This document shows, in pieces, positions 1 to 7,948 of a stretch of DNA of 33,394 nucleotides. The position numbers and the translations under genes were made by a program. The number at the start of each line of letters is the position of its first letter. The stretch's first letter is position 1. Source of the stretch: Deltaproteobacteria bacterium (GTDB taxonomy: Bacteria; Myxococcota_A; Polyangia; Haliangiales; JADYYK01). The stretch covers positions 1-33,394 of the forward strand of contig JADYYK010000168.1 of assembly GCA_020853705.1 (NCBI GenBank), in the 5' to 3' direction. The notes beneath the pieces are model-generated. The model saw nothing but the letters and a program-made list of their open reading frames with translations, made no database searches and was not told the DNA's origin.

Positions 1-3000
1 GCCGCGGGCGCTCCCGCCGCTGCCGCCGCGGGTGCTGGCGCCGCCGCCGCCGCGGGCGCTCCCGCCGCTGCCGCCGCGGGTGCTGGCGCCGCCGCCGCCG
101 CGGGCGCTCCCGCCGCTGCCGCCGCTGGTGCTGGCGCCGCCGCCGCCGCTGGCGCTCCCGCCGCTGCCGCCGCGGGTGCTGGCGCCGCCGCCGCCGCCGG
201 CGCTCCCGCCGCTGCCGCCGCTGGTGCTGGCGCCGCCGCCGCCGGGGCACCCGCCGCTGCCGCCGCCGCTGGTGCCGCCGCCGGTGCGGCGCCTGCCGCC
301 GCGAGCGCTGGCTCTGCCGGCGCGGCCGCCACGGCCGGCACCGCCGCTGGGACCGCCGCCGCCGCGGGGGCGACCGCAGCTGGTGGCGGGCCGGCCGCCG
401 CCGAGGGCGCGGCCGCCACTGCAGGCGCCGCCGCCGCGACCGCGCAGACCATCGCCGGCGACGACGGCCTCGACGAGGCCAAGGCGCCGCTGTTCGACGC
501 CGACGACGCCGAGATGCTGTCACCGCGCCTCGACGCTCCCGGCGGCGCGGGCGCAGCTCCCGGCGCGGGTGGCGCGGGCGGCGGCACGGGCGGCGCTGGC
601 GATCGCGCCGCCGACGCGCGCGCCAAGGGCGAGCTCAAGAAGCAGAAGCTGCGCGACAAGCTCAAGCAGAAGGCCAAGAAGCAGGGCCAGAAGGCGGCCG
701 ACAAGGTCAAGCAGGCCGCTGGCAAGGCCGACGCCGCGGGCGGCGCCGCCGCCGGTCAGGCCACCCAGGCCAAGGGCAAGGCCAAGGCCGAGGCCGCCAA
801 GGTCTCCGACGAGACCAAGAAGAAGATCACCGAGGAGCAGGCCAAGGTCGACAAGGCCTACGAGACCGAGGTCAAGCAGCTCGCCGAGGAGCTGACCAAG
901 GGCAAGGAGGCCGCGCAGAAGAAGATCGACGAGCAGAAGAAGCGGCTCGCCGACGCCCAGGTCGCCGAGGAGAAGCGGCTCGAGGATCTGCGTCAGAAGA
1001 AGTCGGCCGCCCTCAAGAAGAAGATCGAGGGCGACAAGAAGAAGCTCAAGGAGCAGGCCGACAAGGACGCCAGCAAGCTGCGCTCCAAGGCCGACGAGGA
1101 GATCCGGCTGCTGGGTGAGAAGTTCAAGCTCCAGCACAAGGCCATCCTCGACGAGGGCGACAAGGTCGCCAAGGTCACCGAGGAGACCGGCGAGAAGACC
1201 GCCGTCGCCATCGAGAAGGCCGGCACCGACAACGCCAAGGCCGCCCGCAAGTCGGGCAAGGACCTGGCCCAGCAGGCCATGGACGCCGCGGCCGCGCGCG
1301 CCTCCGAGGGCAAGACCGTCGGCGAGACCGCGCAGATCGTCGCCATGGGGTCGCAGCGCGCGTCGCAGGCCCTCGCCACCGCGGAGACCAAGGCCACCGA
1401 GATCGAGACCGCGCGTGACGCCGACGCCAAGAAGGCTCGCGACGACGGCAAGGCCAAGGCCCTGCAGCAGCGCCTCGACGCCAACCTCAAGGGCATGCAG
1501 CACATGACCCTGTTCGCGACCTCGTCGGGCCTCATCGACAAGACCGCGAAGGCGTCGATCGACGCCGTGAACAAGATCGCCAGCGACGCCGGCGCCGCCA
1601 TGGACAAGGCGCTGGCCGATCAGCTCGCCGCGCACGAGAAGGAGGCCCACGCCGCGCTGGAGGCGCAGAAGAAGAAGGGCCTCGAGGCGCTCGACGCCGA
1701 CAAGCACCTCAAGAAGCAGCTCGACGACCTGCAGAAGATCCACGACGACAAGGTCAAGGCCGCCAAGGTCACCGCCGACCGCGCCAAGGCCGACCTCGCC
1801 AAGGCGACCGACGCCAACATCAAGAAGCTGACCGAGAACGCCGAGAAGGCGATCAAGCAGATCGACAAGGCCTCGGACGACGCCCACAAGCAGCTCGAGG
1901 GCGCGGTCAAGCGGGTCGAGAACGCCGCCCGCTACCAGACCAACTGCCAGATCCAGAAGCTCAAGGTCGAGGGCTACAAGCAGGCCGCGACCATCGACAA
2001 GTTCGTCAAGGAGGCCGAGAAGAACGTCAAGGTCGAGCTCGAGAAGGGCAAGGCCGCGCAGAGCAGCGTGATGCCGATCCTGGAGCAGAACGTCACCACG
2101 TCGGCCATCCAGGCCAACGCGATGATGGACGCCAACGCGACCGTCCAGGTCAAGGCGATCAACGACAACGCGGCCAAGGATCAGAAGGCCATCGTCGACG
2201 CCGGCACCGCGGCGCAGCAGGCCGGCGCGGACAAGGCCGCCTCGGTCGAGACCGAGGTGGTGGACCAGTGGCAGAAGGAGGCCACCGCCAAGGCCCACAA
2301 GCTGCTCAACACCGGGATCTACACCAGCGATGCCGAGGCCCAGGAGGCGCTCAACACGCTGGCCAGCCTGCCCGAGTCGGCCAAGAAGCAGGCCATGGCG
2401 AACCTGTCCAAGGAGGACGCCGAGGACCTGATCGACCAGCTGCCGCTCGATCGCCGCGACGGCCTCGACCACCTGTACAAGCACGTCACCGACCCCGAGC
2501 TGAAGCTCAAGATGTGGGGCGAGGCGCACAAGTCACGCGTGCGCAACGAGACCAAGGCCGACAACGACAAGGAAGACACCGGCTCCATCTGGTCGTGGGA
2601 CAGCAAGGAGCAGGACACCGCCGACTTCCGCACCCAGAAGCGCCGCGCCACCGAGTTCTCGACCCAGATCGAGGTCAACGACGAGATCGCGCGCATGCAG
2701 GACGAGGCCGAGAAGAGCGGCAAGCCGATGGACATGACCAAGGTCGACGCGCTGATCAAGCGCAAGGAGACCGAGCGCGCCATCGAGAAGAAGCACGCCG
2801 TCAACATCACCAACCAGCGCGAGGGCCTCTTCGACGACCAGGCCACCTGGAGCCAGGGCGAGCTCGAGGACATCGCCGCCACGCTCGACAAGCTGCCCAA
2901 GAAGCACGTCTACGACAACCCCGAGCTGCGCGAGATCAAGCGCGAGGTCAAGGACCCCAAGAGCACGACCGTCGCCGACCACGGCAGCGGCAAGATCACC

Positions 3001-3669
3001 TTCTATGGCTCCTCTACAGGCGACCAGGCCGACGTCAAGCACCACCGCATGGGCAAGATCGGCACCAACACCGACGGCACCAAGGGCATCGACGTCATCC
3101 AGGGCACGCTGACCCACGAGATCGGCCACGATCTGCACGACAACAGCTACGAGGATGCCTACAAGAGGATCGGCAAGGCGGCCGACTGGCGCTGGGAGGG
3201 CTGGGCGGTCAAGGGCGACATGACCGACGCCGGCGCGACCGACGAGGAGGCCAAGAAGGCCATCAGCGGGATCGACGACAAGACGGCCAAGGAGGCCAGC
3301 TTCGGCAGCCGCACTTTCCAGAAGCAGGCCTACGGCACGGGCTACTCGTCACACCAGGCCGGCGCCATCCCCACCACCGACGAGGCCGGCGAGTGGAACT
3401 ATGCTCGCACCGGCACCGAGGATCACTTCGCCGAGCTGTACACCAAGATGATCCACCTACCCGCTGAGGCCAAGGCGGACATGATCGACTTGCCCGCCAA
3501 GGACGTGGTGGACAAGGAGGCGCGGCTCAAAGCCGCCACCGACGCGGGCAAGAAGCCCGGCGATCCCGACTATGACAAGGCGCTGCGTGAGCGTGACCTG
3601 TCGAAAGACAACGCCGAGCGGCTGAAAACGCAGTACGACATCATGCATGACGAGGTCATCAACGGCTGA
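1..3669 (+). CDS. Large coiled-coil protein with C-terminal lethal-factor-like zinc metalloprotease domain (5' partial)
   Basis: The reading frame is open from base 1, so the N-terminus lies outside the window; 1222 codons are seen. Residues 1-150 are almost only Ala, Gly and Pro and include a 16-residue repeat. Residues about 200-755 are Lys/Ala/Glu/Asp/Gln-rich with few prolines, as in a long coiled coil. Residues about 765-847 form a helical segment ending MWGEAHKSRV. The last 260 residues carry HEIGH (1039-1043), a zinc-protease HExxH motif, then Y1134-A-R-T and EDHFAELY with Glu1145 as likely third zinc ligand. The end, DNAERLKTQYDIMHDEV, resembles the C-terminus of Bacillus anthracis lethal factor (peptidase family M34, ATLF-like). 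Inference: a secreted or injected protease effector, possibly cargo of a contractile injection system or a polymorphic toxin. No delivery genes are visible here. The coding frame is certain; the fold and role are likely but unproven. Confidence 0.85.
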   Translation, partial: AAGAPAAAAAGAGAAAAAGAPAAAAAGAGAAAAAGAPAAAAAGAGAAAAAGAPAAAAAGAGAAAAAGAPAAAAAGAGAAAAGAPAAAAAAGAAAGAAPAAASAGSAGAAATAGTAAGTAAAAGATAAGGGPAAAEGAAATAGAAAATAQTIAGDDGLDEAKAPLFDADDAEMLSPRLDAPGGAGAAPGAGGAGGGTGGAGDRAADARAKGELKKQKLRDKLKQKAKKQGQKAADKVKQAAGKADAAGGAAAGQATQAKGKAKAEAAKVSDETKKKITEEQAKVDKAYETEVKQLAEELTKGKEAAQKKIDEQKKRLADAQVAEEKRLEDLRQKKSAALKKKIEGDKKKLKEQADKDASKLRSKADEEIRLLGEKFKLQHKAILDEGDKVAKVTEETGEKTAVAIEKAGTDNAKAARKSGKDLAQQAMDAAAARASEGKTVGETAQIVAMGSQRASQALATAETKATEIETARDADAKKARDDGKAKALQQRLDANLKGMQHMTLFATSSGLIDKTAKASIDAVNKIASDAGAAMDKALADQLAAHEKEAHAALEAQKKKGLEALDADKHLKKQLDDLQKIHDDKVKAAKVTADRAKADLAKATDANIKKLTENAEKAIKQIDKASDDAHKQLEGAVKRVENAARYQTNCQIQKLKVEGYKQAATIDKFVKEAEKNVKVELEKGKAAQSSVMPILEQNVTTSAIQANAMMDANATVQVKAINDNAAKDQKAIVDAGTAAQQAGADKAASVETEVVDQWQKEATAKAHKLLNTGIYTSDAEAQEALNTLASLPESAKKQAMANLSKEDAEDLIDQLPLDRRDGLDHLYKHVTDPELKLKMWGEAHKSRVRNETKADNDKEDTGSIWSWDSKEQDTADFRTQKRRATEFSTQIEVNDEIARMQDEAEKSGKPMDMTKVDALIKRKETERAIEKKHAVNITNQREGLFDDQATWSQGELEDIAATLDKLPKKHVYDNPELREIKREVKDPKSTTVADHGSGKITFYGSSTGDQADVKHHRMGKIGTNTDGTKGIDVIQGTLTHEIGHDLHDNSYEDAYKRIGKAADWRWEGWAVKGDMTDAGATDEEAKKAISGIDDKTAKEASFGSRTFQKQAYGTGYSSHQAGAIPTTDEAGEWNYARTGTEDHFAELYTKMIHLPAEAKADMIDLPAKDVVDKEARLKAATDAGKKPGDPDYDKALRERDLSKDNAERLKTQYDIMHDEVING
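4..243 (+). repeat. Five tandem 48-bp repeats encoding a 16-residue Ala/Gly/Pro unit
   Basis: Units begin at 4, 52, 100, 148 and 196, exactly 48 bp apart, and encode AGAPAAAAAGAGAAAA with small substitutions (for example one Gly to Ala). After 243 the pattern decays into irregular Ala/Gly-rich sequence up to about 450. Because 48 is a multiple of three, unit gain or loss keeps the frame. The array may extend upstream of the window. It probably encodes a flexible low-complexity linker. Confidence 0.85.
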
Positions 3670-4759
3670 CCGAGAGGGCCGGTTGGTAGGGCTCGTGGTG
3701 CTGGCGAGTGTGCTGGTGCTGGGCGGCTGCGGCGGCAAGCGTCGCCAGACCGAAGGTCCAGTGAAGACGGAGGCGCCGGTGAAGACGCAGCAGACGCCAT
3801 GCGGCGGGTCAACGCGGGCTACGCAGGGCAACACCGGTGACGTGGCCAACTTCGTTGAGCACCATCGAGAGGGCCCCCGTGTGGTGCTGGCGAAGGGCCA
3901 GGTCGCATGGCTGACCAAGGACGCGCTGCTGCGCTTCGACCCGAGCCAGCTCGGGGAGCCCCAGCGAGTCGACCTGGCCTCGCCCCGCGGACTGGCCCCT
4001 GCCCCTGTTGGCGTGGTGGCGCTTGCGCGGCCTTCTCTGGACGAGCTGGTGCGCATCGGCGACACGGTCGAACGTCAGCAGGGTCTGCTGGGACTGACCA
4101 GCCAGGGCGTCGTGCGCATCTGGGCCGAAGCTGACGGCATCTGGTCGGTCGGCGCCACCGACATCGAGTGGGTGCCGCTGCCTGCGCCGGGCAAGCTGTT
4201 CGAGATCGGTCGCAAGCTGCGGCTCGAGGTCCACGGCGGCCCGCGGGCCCAGGTCGAGGTCAGCCGCCTCGCTGACGGCGCCTTCGTGCACGCACGGGGC
4301 AGCGCGATCACCCGCATCAACACCGATGACACGCGTCAGGAGCTGCCGGTGCCTGCCGATGTCGGCCTGGCGGTGGCCATCGCGGGTGTCGGCCCGCGTG
4401 CCTGGCTGAGCCTGCGGGACGGCGGCCTGGCCCTGGTCGACCTCGCGCCGGTGCGCCTGGTGACCTGCGTCGAGCTCGGCGAACACGGCCATGTCCACAA
4501 CTTCGCCGCCGACACCAGCGCGGTCGCGGTCGTGGTCGCCGACCAGGTCACCGCGGGCGCCAACCCGGTCTGGACGCTGCGCGTGCATGACAACGCGGGC
4601 AAGCAGCTCATGAGCGTGCCGCTGCCCTGGCAGCCCATCGCCGCCGACGACCCCGAGCTCTCGGTCGCCATCGCCGACGGCCGCGTCGCCATCGCCAACG
4701 CCGAGCGCCTGGTGGTCTGGGACCTCGCCACCCAGAAGCTCCTGGTCGACCGCCACTGA
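3647..4759 (+). CDS. Lipoprotein of unknown function, possible beta-propeller; candidate partner of the upstream protease
   Basis: The 370-residue product starts with a basic stretch, a hydrophobic segment (LVGLVVLASVLVLGG) and Cys28 in a lipobox (LGGC), so it should be a membrane-anchored lipoprotein. The body has repeated short patterns such as GDTVERQQGLLGLTSQGVVR, WLSLRDGGLALVDL and RLVVWDLATQKLL, which look like propeller blades. I do not recognise a named family. The ATG at 3647 overlaps the 3' end of the protease gene by 23 bp, which suggests co-transcription and translational coupling. A protective (immunity) or anchoring role for the protease is possible from position alone; nothing in the sequence proves it. 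Third-position GC is slightly lower than in the protease gene. Confidence 0.85.
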   Translation: MTRSSTADREGRLVGLVVLASVLVLGGCGGKRRQTEGPVKTEAPVKTQQTPCGGSTRATQGNTGDVANFVEHHREGPRVVLAKGQVAWLTKDALLRFDPSQLGEPQRVDLASPRGLAPAPVGVVALARPSLDELVRIGDTVERQQGLLGLTSQGVVRIWAEADGIWSVGATDIEWVPLPAPGKLFEIGRKLRLEVHGGPRAQVEVSRLADGAFVHARGSAITRINTDDTRQELPVPADVGLAVAIAGVGPRAWLSLRDGGLALVDLAPVRLVTCVELGEHGHVHNFAADTSAVAVVVADQVTAGANPVWTLRVHDNAGKQLMSVPLPWQPIAADDPELSVAIADGRVAIANAERLVVWDLATQKLLVDRH

Positions 4760-4782
4760 CGCGGCCGCGCAGCCAGGCCCCC

Positions 4783-5436
4783 CTAGAACGCTCCGCCCAG
4801 CGACAGCAGCAGGCCACCCCGCAGCTGGGTCACCGCGGCGCCGGTCGCGCCCGGCTCGAACCGGTCCAGCGCCACCCGGTACTCGTCGGCGCGGCTCGAC
4901 GCCTCCAGGTCGAACATCAGCACCGCCAGGCTCTGCGCCGCCAGCCCGAGGCCGGCGCCCTGCAGGCGTGGGTGGCCGCCGCGCTGGCCCAGGTAGGCGG
5001 TCGCGATGCCGCCCAGCATGAGGCCGATCTCGGCGTACTTCAGCCCGGTGAAGGTGCGCGCCACGCGCGCCATGCGGGTGCGCTCGCTGCTGCGAAACCC
5101 GGCCGGGTCGCTCGCGATCCGCGCGCGACGGTCATCGATCTGGCCGCCGGTGCGCACCAGCAGCACGATCCCGGCGCCGATCTCGCCGGCGGCGACCGCC
5201 AGGATGGGCCATGACGCCCCCCGCGCCCGCGGGTCGTCCCGCGTGATCAGCCAGACCCCGCCGCCGGCCGCCGCCAGCCCGACGCCCAGCGCGACATAGC
5301 CGGCCCGCCGCTCACCCTCGAAGTAGCGCTCCATGTCCGCGGTCATGCGCGCCGCGTCCTGCGCCTGCGCCACCCGCGTCGTCGCCGCCGACGTCAGCGA
5401 TGCCAGCACGATCACCAGGGCCAGCCATGCGCGCAT
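4783..5436 (-). CDS. Exported or inner-membrane protein with about four hydrophobic segments, unknown function
   Basis: The start is placed at the ATG at 5436 because it gives a clean signal peptide, MRAWLALVIVLASLTSAA, with possible cleavage after VAQAQ; an upstream in-frame extension would add 33 Arg/Pro-rich residues of no evident value. The 217-residue product then has four hydrophobic stretches: GYVALGVGLAAAGGGVWLI, PILAVAAGEIGAGIVLLV, YAEIGLMLGGIATAYLG and a final one around LGLAAQSLAVLMF. No family is recognised. It converges on the lipoprotein gene with a 23-bp gap and is divergent from the thiolase gene. Confidence 0.7.
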   Translation of the reverse strand: MRAWLALVIVLASLTSAATTRVAQAQDAARMTADMERYFEGERRAGYVALGVGLAAAGGGVWLITRDDPRARGASWPILAVAAGEIGAGIVLLVRTGGQIDDRRARIASDPAGFRSSERTRMARVARTFTGLKYAEIGLMLGGIATAYLGQRGGHPRLQGAGLGLAAQSLAVLMFDLEASSRADEYRVALDRFEPGATGAAVTQLRGGLLLSLGGAF

Positions 5437-5515
5437 GGCCCACGGTAGCGCGCCCGCTCCAGCGAGACCAGGGCGCCGGGCCTGAATCCGGCTCGGTCGC
5501 GCGCGCCGGCCAGCC

Positions 5516-5544
5516 TTGACACCTGCGCTGGGCAAGGCAATAAA
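5516..5544 (+). promoter_or_regulatory. Candidate sigma-70-type promoter for the thiolase gene
   Basis: A perfect TTGACA stands at 5516-5521. After 17 bp, AATAAA at 5539-5544 is the best -10-like hexamer and one of few AT-rich stretches locally. A start point about 7 bp further would fall at or next to the ATG at 5550, and there is no Shine-Dalgarno sequence, so the transcript could be leaderless. This is pattern matching only. Confidence 0.4.
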
Positions 5545-5549
5545 CCCTC

Positions 5550-6710
5550 ATGAGCGAAGTCGTCATTGCAGCGTCAGTGCGCAGCGCGGTGGGCCGGGCC
5601 AGCAAGGGCACGCTGGCGCAGACCCGACCCGACGAGCTGGCCGGTCAGGTCATCCAGGCCGCCCTCGCCAAGGTGCCCGGCCTCGACAAGGCCGACGTCG
5701 ATGACGTCATCCTGGGCTGCGCGATGCCGGAGGGCGAGCAGGGCCTCAACATCGCGCGCGTCGCCGGCCTGCTGGCTGGCCTGCCCATCGAGACTGGCGG
5801 TGTCACCGTCAACCGCTTCTGCGCCAGCGGGCTGCAGGCCATCGGCCAGGCCGCCGAGCGCATCGCCTTCGGCAGCGTCGACGTGCTGGTCGCCGGCGGC
5901 GTCGAGTCGATGTCGATGGTGCCGATGACCGGCAACCACCTGTCGACCAGCCCGGTCGCCATGGAGCGCATGCCCGGCGTGTACACCCCGATGGGCATCA
6001 CCGCCGAGCTGGTGGCCACCCGCTACGGCATCTCGCGCGCCGACCAGGACGCCTTCGCGGCCGACAGCCACCGCAAGGCGGCCGCCGCGCAGGCCGCGGG
6101 CAAGTTCACCGAGATCGTCCCGGTCACCGCGGTGCAGTTCGAGGGCCACGCCCGCCGCGAGGTCCGCTTCGAGCGCGACGAGTACCCGCGCCCCGACAGC
6201 ACCGTCGAGAAGCTGGGCACGCTCAAGCCGGTGTTCTCGGCGACCGGCTCGGTCACCGCGGGCAACAGCTCGCCGCTGTCCGACGGCGCCGCCGCCACCG
6301 TGATGATGTCGCGCGCCAAGGCCGACAAGCTGGGCATCAAGCCCATCGCGCGCTTCGTCGCCTTCCAGACCGTCGGCGTCGATCCCGAGGTCATGGGCAT
6401 CGGCCCGGTGCCCGCGGTGCGCAAGCTCCTGGCTCGCACCGGCCTGACCCTGGCCGACATCGATCTCATCGAGATGAACGAGGCCTTCGCCAGCCAGGCG
6501 CTGTACTGCAAGCGCGAGCTCGGCATCCCCGACGACAAGCTCAACGTCAACGGCGGCGCCATCGCGCTGGGCCATCCGCTGGGCTGCACTGGCGCCAAGC
6601 TGACCGCGACCCTGCTGGCCGAGCTGCAGCGCCGCGGCGCCAAGCGCGGCATCGTCACCATGTGCATCGGCGGCGGCATGGGCGCCGCGGGCCTGTTCGA
6701 GCTGCTGTAG
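5550..6710 (+). CDS. Thiolase (acetyl-CoA acetyltransferase / 3-ketoacyl-CoA thiolase)
   Basis: The 386-residue protein has the full thiolase set: nucleophile Cys91 in VNRFCASGLQAI, NEAF at 310-313, His342 in GGAIALGHPLGCTGAKL and Cys372 in CIGGGMGAAG. Length and spacing match biosynthetic and degradative thiolases of about 390 residues. The enzyme either condenses two acetyl-CoA or cleaves 3-ketoacyl-CoA in beta-oxidation; sequence alone does not separate these, and no other beta-oxidation gene is adjacent. The ATG at 5550 is preceded by a good -35 box but no ribosome binding site. The gene stands alone, followed 17 bp later by the pseudouridine synthase. Confidence 0.95.
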   Translation: MSEVVIAASVRSAVGRASKGTLAQTRPDELAGQVIQAALAKVPGLDKADVDDVILGCAMPEGEQGLNIARVAGLLAGLPIETGGVTVNRFCASGLQAIGQAAERIAFGSVDVLVAGGVESMSMVPMTGNHLSTSPVAMERMPGVYTPMGITAELVATRYGISRADQDAFAADSHRKAAAAQAAGKFTEIVPVTAVQFEGHARREVRFERDEYPRPDSTVEKLGTLKPVFSATGSVTAGNSSPLSDGAAATVMMSRAKADKLGIKPIARFVAFQTVGVDPEVMGIGPVPAVRKLLARTGLTLADIDLIEMNEAFASQALYCKRELGIPDDKLNVNGGAIALGHPLGCTGAKLTATLLAELQRRGAKRGIVTMCIGGGMGAAGLFELL

Positions 6711-6727
6711 CCGCGCGGGCGGCGTCC

Positions 6728-7948
6728 TTGACCGACGTCGTCAGCTGGCTCGAGCCACCACCTTCGCCATCCGCGCTGCCGGTGCGGATGGCGAATCCGT
6801 TTTCGGGCACCGTGCACCCGCTGGCGCGCGCGGCCGCCGAGGCGCTGCAGCGCGAGCTGGGCCCGCCATCCGGGGCCGGCGCCGGCCAGATGTTCGGCGT
6901 GCTGGTGGTGGCGGCACGCGACGGCCGCGTGGGCGTCCTGCGCGCCTTCTCGGGCGCCTGGTGCGGCCGCTGGCTGCACCCGGGCTTCGCCCCGCCACTG
7001 TTCGATGTCGCCCAGCGCGATGCCCTGTGGGCGGCGGCCGGCGCGAACCCCGAGCAGCCACGCGACCAGCGCTCGCGCCAGCTGTGGGCCGCCCTGTGCG
7101 CGGCCTGCACCGTCCCCGACGCACGTGGCGGCCGGCGCTCGCTGGCGTCGCTGTTCGCGCCGGCACCGCCACCGGGTGGTGCCGGCGAGTGCGCCGCGCC
7201 CAAGCTGCTGGCGCAGGCCTTCGCCCACGGTCTGCGCCCGCTGGCCCTGGCCGAGTTCTGGTGGGGCGCCCCGGCACACCCCGCACGCAGCGGCGGGCAC
7301 CAGCACGGCGACTTCGTGCCCGCCTGCCAGGCCAAGTGCGGCGTCGTGCTGCCCTGCATGCTGGACGGCCTCGACGTCGACCCCGGCCCGCCGCCCGCCG
7401 AGGTCCGCGTCCTCCACGACGACGCCTGGCTGACCGTGAGCGACCACCCGCATGAGCTGCCGGCGCCGCGCGGCCTCGACGGCGGCGCCTCCGGGCTGGT
7501 CCTCATCGCCAGGGACGACAGCACACGCGCCGCGCTGCGCCAGCAGCTGGCCCGCGGCGAGCTCTCGCTGCGCCACGTCGCGTGGCTTCACGGCGCGCTG
7601 GCCGCCGGCCGCGGAGACCACGGTGTCATCAGCCTGCCCCTGCGCCTCGACGCCACCGCCCGCCCGCGCCGCATGCCCGACGCCACTCGCGGCAAGGCCG
7701 CCGTCACCGAGTGGCGCCTCATCGCCCGCGAACCGGAGCGCACCCGCGTCGAGCTGCTCCCGCGCACCACGCGCACCCACCAGCTGCGCGTGCACACCGC
7801 GCACCCGCTGGGCCTCGGCCACGCCATCATCGGCGACCGCCTCTACGGGCCCCCCGCGCCGCGCCTGCTGCTGCACGCCGAGACCCTCGCCTTCACCCAC
7901 CCGCACTCTGGCCAGCGCGTCGACCTCCTGAGTCCGGCTCCGTTCTAG
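6728..7948 (+). CDS. Divergent RluA-family pseudouridine synthase with N-terminal extension
   Basis: The C-terminal part shows pseudouridine synthase features: GLDGGASGLVLIAR (Asp251 in place of the catalytic Asp of the usual HRLDxxTSG), RTTRTHQLRVH, GHAIIGDRLYG and LLLHAETLAF. The N-terminal part (NPFSGTVHPLARAAAEALQ, FGVLVV, LRAFSG) matches the extended RluA-like proteins seen in some proteobacteria. These isomerise uridine in rRNA or tRNA. Odd points: the His-Arg before the catalytic Leu-Asp is replaced by Arg-Gly, and the usual 25-30 residues between the KPxG-like segment (SDHPHELPAP) and the motif are missing, so activity is uncertain. The TTG at 6728 is chosen because homologous sequence extends upstream of the ATG at 6788; 6788 is the alternative. 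Its stop overlaps that of the convergent hydroxylase gene. Confidence 0.8.
   Translation: MTDVVSWLEPPPSPSALPVRMANPFSGTVHPLARAAAEALQRELGPPSGAGAGQMFGVLVVAARDGRVGVLRAFSGAWCGRWLHPGFAPPLFDVAQRDALWAAAGANPEQPRDQRSRQLWAALCAACTVPDARGGRRSLASLFAPAPPPGGAGECAAPKLLAQAFAHGLRPLALAEFWWGAPAHPARSGGHQHGDFVPACQAKCGVVLPCMLDGLDVDPGPPPAEVRVLHDDAWLTVSDHPHELPAPRGLDGGASGLVLIARDDSTRAALRQQLARGELSLRHVAWLHGALAAGRGDHGVISLPLRLDATARPRRMPDATRGKAAVTEWRLIAREPERTRVELLPRTTRTHQLRVHTAHPLGLGHAIIGDRLYGPPAPRLLLHAETLAFTHPHSGQRVDLLSPAPF

Noticed and set aside
520..2529. Long antisense reading frame (about 669 codons) opposite the coiled-coil protein
   Set aside because: Leu/Val/Gly-rich product with no motif; it is the expected mirror of Lys/Glu/Asp-rich codons with GC third positions on the other strand.
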